Positions 56,397 to 64,000 of a stretch of DNA of 64,000 bases are shown here, in pieces; the stretch's first letter is position 1; the number at the start of each line of letters is the position of its first letter. The DNA is from Daldinia sp. FL1419 (Eukaryota; Ascomycota; Sordariomycetes; Xylariales; Hypoxylaceae): positions 62,001 through 126,000 of the forward strand of contig MU623367.1 in assembly GCA_025201765.1 (NCBI GenBank), in the 5' to 3' direction. Under the pieces are notes generated by a model that was not told where the DNA came from, searched no databases, and worked only from the letters and a program-made list of their open reading frames with translations. The translations under genes and the position numbers were made by a program.

Positions 56397-58612
56397 ATGA
56401 ATCCAGCTCAGGGGCAACCTGCCCAAGGGCAGCAGAACATGTTGCGACTCTTTCGGCCCGAGCAAATGCGTACGCTCAATTACCTTACCGACGACGAGAA
56501 AAGAAAGTATGAGGAAGGTCTCCGAGGACTATACCAAAAGATAGAACAATTCGGACCAGAGACTAGAGAGCACCAAGAAGCCAAAGCCAAAATTGTCGAA
56601 TTTTCCCGGATGGTTTGGAATAAAGTCAGAAGCATTCAAGCGAGAAACCAGGCAAATTCACAGGACCAGTCTGGTCAGCCAAATCACCCTAATCCACAGC
56701 AGCAGAATACACAAGGTGGGCAAGCTCAGAACAGTCTAGCTGCATCCCAAAGACCCGCGAGTAGACCGGCGGGAGTAGGCCCGAGTAGTAATATCGCAAC
56801 TCCCGGTGCTGCAGCGCCTAATGCCACTCAAGTCGGGCAGCAGGCGCCTCAAGTGGTGCCTAAGCCTCTTATGGAGCACGTTAACAAGCTTCCATGGCAA
56901 CTTCTGCGGATACCGGCCCAGATTACGGCAGAACAGGGCCCGAAGTGGTTGAATGAAATGAAGCAGCGCTACCTTCGTAATCTCATGCAGATGGAGACTT
57001 CCAAGACGAAAATAGCTAAGCTAGATGCCGCACTGAAAGATCGACAAGAAAAGGGCGCCATGACTCCCGAAGAGCAGAGGAAATTTCAGGAATCCAAAGG
57101 CCGAGAGCAGGCATTGTATATGGAAGCACAACGGTTCCTCGAAAGTGTTCGTGCCCAGATGAAAGCCTCTCAAAGTGCGGGAGCGCCAGGGTCAAGTGCC
57201 CAACAAGGTCGATCACAGCCTATGCAGAACCAACCGACTCACTCTATGCAAGCAGCGACTGCGTCTGTCAATGCGGCAATGGATGCGGCAAAGAATCAAC
57301 AGTTGGCAGCCTCTCGGGCAGCGGTCCCTACTGGACAACCACAAGTACAGCAACAGCAACAACCACAACACCAGCAGCAACCTCAGGCTCAGTCTCAGGC
57401 TCAGTCTCAAGCTCAGGCTCAGGCACAACCACATCAGCCTCAGCAGCAACACCAACAGCAGCAGCACCCCGGGACTCCTGCTACCCCCGCTACTCCTTCT
57501 GTAGCTCCTCAACTCCAGCACCAGCAGCAACACCCACAGCACCCGCAACATCCGCAACCGCATCAGCAGCAGCAGCAGCAGCAGTCGCATCAGCAACAAC
57601 CTCAATCACATCCTGCACCTACTAACCAACCACAAATCAAGAGCGAGCCTACCAATAATATGCCACATCCACCGCCGGTCAACACTGCTCTTGCCGCCGC
57701 TTCTGCCGCCTCACACATGCCTTCTGCAGGAACTCCAACTCAGACCTCAGCGCGTGTCCAGACTCCCCAATCTGCAGGACAAGCGACAGGGTCCCAAGTT
57801 CGCCCGCTCACACACGCCGCAGCTGTTAATCGTGCCAATTCGTCGACTAACATCACCGGACAAGCAAATAATTCAGCAGGCGGTATTACATCGACCCCGG
57901 GATCTAGCGGATTAGTTGGCAACGCGAGTCATCCAGCCCATACCCACGCGCACCCGCAATCTGCTACTCCCGCAATGAACCCTAAGATGCCAATCAGTAA
58001 GAATCTGCCTCCAAAAGCGACTGAGATCCCGCAGGCCGTAAGTATTGGCGGAGGTAATACTCCTGGCCGTCCGTCGTACGGTGGTGGTAGCGCTACCGGG
58101 GGCGGAACTATGAGCCAACCCGTCATCGCCAAGATGCCTCCCGCTCAGTTCGATGCCGAGGGTGAACACGTGCTCTCCAAGAAGAAACTCGACGAGCTAG
58201 TCCGCCAGGTTTGCGGCGGTGGCTCCCCTGGTGCGGATGGCAACTACCTAACACCTGATGTTGAGGAAGTAAGTTTATCACATTGAATAGCGACGTTTAT
58301 CTACGTTCTTCATCCACCTACTATGCTCTGACCGTGCTGACGAATCCCCCTTAGTCTGTCCTTAGTGTTGCCGATAACTTCGTGGATAACGTCTTACACA
58401 CTGCCTGCCGTCTCGCTAAGGAACGAGGTAGCAAGGTGCTCGAAATACGGGATATCCAGCTCGTTCTTGAGCGTGTTTACAACATCCGCATCCCTGGATA
58501 CACGTCGGACGAGTTACGAACCGTACGAAAAGTACAGCCCTCAGCCAACTGGATATCCAAGGTGCATGCTGTACAGGCTGCCAAGGTCATGCCTGGCAAG
58601 GATGACAAATAG
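56397..58612 (+). CDS. TAF12: Transcription initiation factor TFIID/SAGA subunit TAF12
   Basis: Two exons (56397-58268, 58355-58612) give 709 aa to the first stop. The N-terminal part contains [36 protein letters not shown] Gln/Pro/His-rich centre follows (polyQ-like CAG/CAA runs at about 57340-57610). The C-terminal histone fold is [71 protein letters not shown], diagnostic for TAF12, with the intron inside the fold. It pairs with TAF4/Ada1. After TAG at 58610-58612 the same frame runs 53 more codons to TGA at 58769-58771 with protein-like composition and KRKR; see findings. The reported end is the first stop. Confidence 0.92.
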
Positions 58613-58771
58613 GACTTGTCTCCTTCTAAGGGTGTGGCTGGAGGACGTCACCTTCCACAACAGCCGGCCAACTCTAGAGCTTCTACTTCTACCTCTACTA
58701 ATGTGGTTGCGAATACAACCGCCGTTGCTGGCCAGAAGCGCAAGAGGCAGTCCAATGAAACGGGACAGTGA
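58613..58771 (+). other. In-frame coding-like extension after the TAF12 stop
   Basis: Starting directly after TAG the frame reads DLSPSKGVAGGRHLPQQP and continues through a Ser/Thr-rich stretch to VAGQKRKRQSNETGQ and TGA. It has no internal stop over 53 codons. The composition looks like a natural continuation of a TAF12 C-terminus rather than a 3' UTR. Stop readthrough, a 51-nt optional intron ending at this TAG, a recent nonsense change or a sequence error would all explain it. Confidence 0.5.
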
Positions 58772-60936
58772 AGGAAGACTTGCCTATCCATAATGCCGCG
58801 ATAGATTGGGTAACCTATCCTTACTGAGAAAATGGAGTTACGGGTTCTGAATGAGGTTTCTACGGTATGATATAGTCTAGGAAGGGAAGGATGGATGGAC
58901 TAGATATCATTTTGGCTCGGCGTTTCGAGGGATTGTGATCCCCTATGCGATGGATTCTTGCTACTCTTGCACTTTAGGGCGTCGACCTTAGATATCAATG
59001 CAACCTCACTTCGTAGCGAGGCTTTTATACAGACTGATAGCGTTTAGACGCAACTTGATAGTCAATACGCATCGCGATACGCGCATTGTTGGTACACGGG
59101 GTGTACGTACTATAGAGCTTGGATCTGTTGCACGTGAAATAGTGATATGAACATATGCAGTTTACTGCTAAGTATCTTTTATACAGCCAACGACGAGTAA
59201 CTTGAACAATTATCAGGAATCAACGATATTGAAATAAACCTTCAAGTAACTACTACCCACCCACGAATACAGTATGAGGTATATCGACGGGGATGTGACA
59301 TCTACTGTGAGCACGAAATTCGCACTTGCCGTCGTTCTGCTTATTAGGTGTTAAGAATATATTTATAGGGCAAATAGTTTTATTTGTGTATGATTTGAAT
59401 CGGTGGAGGTCTGCTAGTATTTCAAATTGACCGTATCGGTTTACATGTTCAGATAGGTACCTACTTATCTATTCTATACTCATACGGTCCCACAGACTGG
59501 AATCCAGAACGGGGTGGAAGACAAACGGAGCTTGGGAGGGGAAAATATAGGTGAGAACACCTGTTAAGCCCGGACATGTGGCAGCCCAGGCCAATGGTTG
59601 GGCGACTGTGCAAGCAATGGCACATCAACGTGTCTAAACATATGAAGTTGATAATATATTTTTATATGGAGGGTGATATAAAAAAAATTTCTCGTTGACG
59701 CCCGCGCGATATCGGGATGTTGTGCTGCTACGGGGCGCGATGTAGTTGATAAAAAGGCATCGTGGAAAGACAAGTACTTGGTACCTGGGTAAAGAAAATA
59801 TTTAATAATTACCTACATGTACCTATTCATACGTAATTACTTTGTTTTTCTTATCAGTTGTTGCTTTGATATCAAATGGGATCTTGAAAGGGCTTGTTCG
59901 TGGCTTCAAGTAAATACGTGAATACTTAGACACGCTATTGCAGATGCCGCGCATTACAAGATGCGGCGTAGGATTGGATGTCTCCGAGGCTTGATTTCGG
60001 TCGGAGCTCTGGCGTAATCCTAGGTACCTAAGGTTACTTAGACTTGTATGTAAGCCTTAAGACTGGACAGGCACCAATTCGCAAACGTCACTCATGTATG
60101 GGTCTCTCGATGAAATGCCAAGTGGATACCCGATATAAGGTTGCCCCACAATGATAGATCAGTATCGAAAATACTTAATCTGTAGCGGCATAGCTGGACC
60201 AAAGTATTTGTACTATCGGGTCCAAGCTTCTGTACCTTTTGCTTAGCATAGCTTCTCTTTTTCGGAGCCCATCTTCAAGCTTCCCTCTAGGTCTCCGGAA
60301 TCCGCTAAAGTCACCTAAATTGGCCTTAAACAGACCTAAAAGGTGGTAGCGCTCTACCTAGGTGCTAATACATAGGTGCTTATAGGTACTCCAGTGGCTT
60401 TAGTCAGGCGATAACTCTTTCCCTGGGGGGCTTTTTTTTCGCTTGCATCACTCTGACCAGCCTTGGTTTGGAACCCGTCTACTTGCTTGGGAACTTGTGA
60501 CTTGAACAAACGACATCAATTTCCTCCCTTCTACTCATCCCATCTCTCATAATCATTCCAAATTCAACAAGCTCTTCCAATTCAACGGTATCTTCGGTTG
60601 CGTGTATACCTAGGTATCTTACACGCACCTCCATTTCTCATTTGATTTATTTAGACAGCCGGTTTGTGTGTTTTTCCCGCTTCCAGCCGACTCCAAATCG
60701 GCATCAGATTCTTCCTGCAGGGTCTCCCCAAAACGTGAGCGCGCTTCGCGATATCACCTGTCGGCTGTATCTAGTATCGTCGGCATCATCATCATCACTA
60801 TCATCATCACCATCATCAAAACCCACCCATTCCCCCGGCCTAAAGTCGATACATTACCCAAGGTCGACCTAATCCGTCCACCAACGGTTTCAACCGTCTT
60901 TCCCCTTTCCCAACTCTTATTCTCCTTTCAGACGAT
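58772..60936. other. 2.1-kb gene-free region between TAF12 and RPN3
   Basis: No recognised gene. GATAGGTACCTACTTATC lies at about 59454-59471. Short frames such as 59564-59773 (-) are unsupported. The C/T-rich sequence from about 60500 onward, with an ATC-type run at about 60785-60820, is likely the RPN3 leader. Confidence 0.5.
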
Positions 60937-62814
60937 ATGCCAGGGAAAACGCCTCATTCTAACGGAAACGAGCCGGTCGAAAACGGTATTAGGAAAAACC
61001 AGGACGTTGATATGACCGACGAGAAATCCTCGCTCAAGGGAAAGGGTAAAAAGGGTGTCAAGGAAGGCGAAGATATGACTGTCGTTGTACCTCCTTCAAA
61101 GACCACAAAACAATCCCAACCGCCTCCACCTGACGCTGACGGAGACGTCGACATGGACGTGGATAAGCCGGAGGATCTCGAGGTCAAGGTTGACCCCGTT
61201 ACCCAAGCCATCGCGGGTATGATTATTGCCATCGTCAAAATACCGTTGCGTACGGAACGAGCTAACATGTCTGCTTTCATTATAGATGTTAAGAGTAATT
61301 TCGCCCTCCTTGACCGTGCAGTAGCTCTATTCGATGCCAGATTTTCCCTACGGGCTTTAAGATCCATCTCTTCCCTTCGGAAGCGTCTTACCCCGGATAT
61401 TCTAGCCCAGGTTATTGCCGAGACTTTCTCGGCTTCGAGTACCTCCGCCAACGTAGCCAAGCAACTCCTGATTGCTATCGGAAAAGATATACCTCTGGGT
61501 GGTCAGGGTAGTTCCGATATGGAGATTGACAGTGAACCAAAGGCTCCCGCTAAGAACGGAAACAAGAAAGAAAACAAGGACGTCATTCCTGAGATCGATA
61601 TCTTCTTGAGCATCTTGGTTCAGGTCTATCTATTTGACTCGAAGCAGTTCCAGCGGGGCGCGGAATTTTCTAAGTACCTATCGGAGCGCATTCACTCTTT
61701 AAATCGTCGAACTCTGGATTCGCTTTCTGCAAAGGTCTACTTCTACTACTCTCTATTCTGCGAGCAGCTTGCTCCTTTGCCCCCGTCTCCCCAGTCACCG
61801 ATTGTTGCGATTCGCCCAATCCTCCTGACTGCTCTCCGGACTGCTGTCTTGCGAAAGGACATCGACATTCAGGCCTCGGTCATCGTTCTCCTTCTCCGAA
61901 GCTATTTATTAACATCTCACATCTCCCAAGCCGATCTCCTTGTATCCCATACCCAGTTCCCTGAGAATGCCGTCAACAATCAGGTTGCACGCTTCCTTTA
62001 TTACCTCGGTCGTATCCGAGCTATTCAGTTACGCTACACCGAAGCACACGAGCATCTGACAGCAGCTACCCGAAAAGCGCCTGCAAGCTCGTGCGCCCTA
62101 GGCTTCGCGCAAACTGCGACGAAGCTCCTCCTCGTTGTGGAACTGCTCATGGGCGATATCCCTGAGCGCGCCACCTTCCGAGTCCCCAATATGGAACAGG
62201 CTCTTCATCCATACTTTTTGCTTGTCCAGGCCGTGCGAGTGGGCAACTTGGAAGATTTCGAGGTGACGATTGCTGATCATGCCGACACCTTCCGCCGCGA
62301 TGGGACCTACTCGCTCATCCTGCGTCTACGACAGAACGTCATCAAGACAGGTATCCGCATGATGAGCTTGAGCTATAGCCGTATCTCGCTGCGCGACATT
62401 TGCATCCGCTTGCATCTTGGTAGTGAAGAGAGCGCTGAGTACATTGTTGCCAAGGCGATCCGCGACGGCGTCATCGAGGCGACTCTGGACCGAGAACGGG
62501 GTTTCATGAAGAGCAAGGAAGTTGGTGACGTCTACGCCACCAGGGAACCTGGAGAGGCGTTCCATGACCGTATCCGGGCCTGCCTGGCACTACACGATGA
62601 GAGTGTAAAGGTATGTTATTAATTTTATCGACTCCGTCTAATCCAGCCGAACTAACTGGTTTATGAATAGGCCATGCGTTTCCCCATGAACCAGCACAGG
62701 CTCGAGTTAAAGAATGCGCAGGAGGCACGCGAACGCGAGCGTGAGATGGCAAAGGAAATACAAGAAGGCGACCTGGACGAAGATGACCTCGGTGGGGACT
62801 TCGAGGGTATGTAA
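60937..62814 (+). CDS. RPN3: 26S proteasome regulatory subunit Rpn3 (PSMD3)
   Basis: Two exons (60937-62610, 62671-62814) encode 605 aa. After an acidic/Lys-rich variable N-terminus comes the conserved helical repeat body (ANMSAFIIDVKSNFALLDRAV, FEQQ-like YYSLFCEQLAPL, LLRSYLLTSHISQADLLVSHTQFP, VARFLYYLGRIRAIQLRYTEAHEHL). The C-terminal PCI domain includes LIGD-like LLMGDIPERATFRVP, HPYFLLVQAVRVGNLEDFEV, SYSRISLRDICIRLHL and AIRDGVIEATLDRERGFM. The second exon supplies the tail AMRFPMNQHRLELKNAQEAR and an acidic end. It is a non-ATPase lid subunit of the 19S particle, acting in nucleus and cytosol. Confidence 0.95.
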
Positions 62815-63856
62815 CATAATTTAACCCGTGTATTCTGAAATGGGAAGGACTTCAGGCGCTACTTTTTTTATCCGCCATTACCGGCCTATAATGGTTTGGC
62901 ACGCGAGAACGGGAGGAGCCAGCTTTTATTGCATCGGTGAGAGTTGTAGTTTGGTGACCGAGAGAAGTTTAAGAGGCCACAATATCGACGTGACTCAATA
63001 TAAACAATGTCGTTCGGCCCACTGTAATAGATATCAACGAAGAGAAAGCCTCCTTTTTCGGCCGGATTAGGAGTGTCTGTGATGGTAATTTTTCTCTAGT
63101 AAGCTGGGCGCACTTTAGTAGCGATCCAAGCGCTGGCTAGGGCTGCTCTGTTTATTAAACATACAATTGTCAACCATGGTGATATTGATGCCATTATATG
63201 ATAACTTATTTGACTTTTGGTTTGCTTCGTGCTGGTTCACTCATCGTAGTTACGGTTAAATTTTACGCCATCTTAGTATTTGTATGGCTATCTTGGTTTG
63301 AACTGGGTTCCGCGTCAATGTGGTTATTTGTTTGGGCTTTGATACAACGTAGAGCTTACGAGTGGAATGCCTAGGTAGGTAGTTGATTATTTTGCCTGAC
63401 GTGCAGGAGGATTAGCTGGCCAATAATTTGTTGAATTCATGTGCTCCTACTACGCTACATAAAGCGTGTACATACGCAGATTGAATATCAATGTATTCAA
63501 GGTAAGCTACCCCAGGTACCTACAGGTTCATGCCAAGACTTATCTTGGTTTGGGAGTGCCCCTAAATGGTTGGTCATGGTAAGGGGTATCACGTGGGGCG
63601 AATTTACCCCAGATGTACCCTCAGACGTACAGTTACACTGCTTTATTAGTATGGGGGGGGATAAATACAAAGACAAGGTAAGGTTCAATTAAATGGGTTA
63701 CGTAAGCGTTTTACAGGCAGTAGTCGCGACTGGCAACAGTTTAACAAATTTATTCGTCATTCTTTTTATTTTATTTTTGGAAGTTAATTTTCGACTCAAA
63801 TATGGATTAATACAAATAATTAAAAGCCACGTCCAAAAGAATTTTGTTAATTGAAA
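62815..63856. other. Intergenic region after RPN3
   Basis: AT-rich, no supported gene. CCTAGGTAGGTAGTT at about 63370 belongs to the palindrome family. Frames at 62828-63070 and 63441-63692 are unrecognised. Confidence 0.5.
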
Positions 63857-64000
63857 ATGGCGCCTCAGAAGCGCAAGAGATCCCAGGATGCCGAATCGGA
63901 ACTACCGCGTCGCGCGACTAGACAGCATCCTACGCCTAATGACGACGAACATTTATTGCGAAGTGGTCGTGTGCGAGCTGGCTCTTTGCAGAAAAATCAA
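63857..64000 (+). CDS. 5' end of an unidentified gene (basic N-terminus)
   Basis: ATG at 63857 (context AAAATGG) opens 48 codons that run off the right edge. The sequence starts MAPQKRKRSQDAE and continues with polar, Arg-rich residues, a probable nuclear-localisation-type start. Too short to assign a family. Confidence 0.6.
   Translation, partial: MAPQKRKRSQDAESELPRRATRQHPTPNDDEHLLRSGRVRAGSLQKNQ

Overview
The window is nuclear DNA of a filamentous ascomycete (Pezizomycotina, most likely Sordariomycetes; the very frequent intergenic ACCTAGGT-type palindrome resembles what I associate with Xylariales, which is inference). The support is: short GT-AG introns (about 50-130 nt) with CTAAC-like branch sites, Zn2Cys6 and HET families, an intron-bearing tRNA-Leu(UAG), fungal-type amino-acid permease, DASH Spc34, Spt10 and GMC oxidoreductases. 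Exon boundaries given below were worked out by hand from reading frame and splice-site agreement; every intact gene closes to a whole number of codons.

Layout. 0-6 kb: an edge-truncated capsule-type glycosyltransferase (-), an HSL-type esterase (+) and an amino-acid permease (+). 6-10 kb: a 59-codon eight-Cys mini-gene, a 577-bp MITE-like element with 61-bp terminal inverted repeats and a 6-bp target duplication, and a secreted propeller/lactonase-like protein. 10-14.7 kb: a Gfo/Idh/MocA dehydrogenase, tRNA-Leu, and a ruined sugar-transporter gene. 14.7-18.6 kb: a Zn2Cys6 regulator followed by a gentisate-dioxygenase-like bicupin that lacks the usual metal ligands. 19-28.4 kb is a conserved housekeeping block: CCT7, an Spt10-like acetyltransferase with an integrase-type zinc finger, mitochondrial uS2 and a four-CBS/PB1 membrane protein. 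29.7-36.7 kb is accessory and decayed: a yellow/MRJP-family pseudogene, a cell-surface protein, and a HET-domain pseudogene in a long gene desert. 36.7-47.7 kb: a monocarboxylate-transporter-like MFS protein, a six-Cys secreted protein, an ankyrin protein, another small secreted protein, and two GMC oxidoreductases of different subfamilies in tandem. 48.7-64 kb: tRNA-Val, a DsbA/FrnE-type oxidoreductase, Spc34, a disordered conserved protein, TAF12, Rpn3 and the start of a further gene.

How genes relate. The chaperonin, ribosome, proteasome, TFIID/SAGA and kinetochore genes are independent housekeeping units. No convincing biosynthetic cluster is present. Functionally plausible pairings are the Zn2Cys6 factor with the adjacent bicupin, and the GMC pair with the neighbouring secreted protein (extracellular oxidation or plant-matter interaction). 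The most unusual observations are the MITE packed with degenerate copies of a palindromic motif, an in-frame TAG in TAF12 followed by 53 further coding-like codons carrying a basic nuclear-localisation-like stretch, the ligand-poor bicupin, and a 31-nt first exon that supplies the mitochondrial presequence of uS2m.
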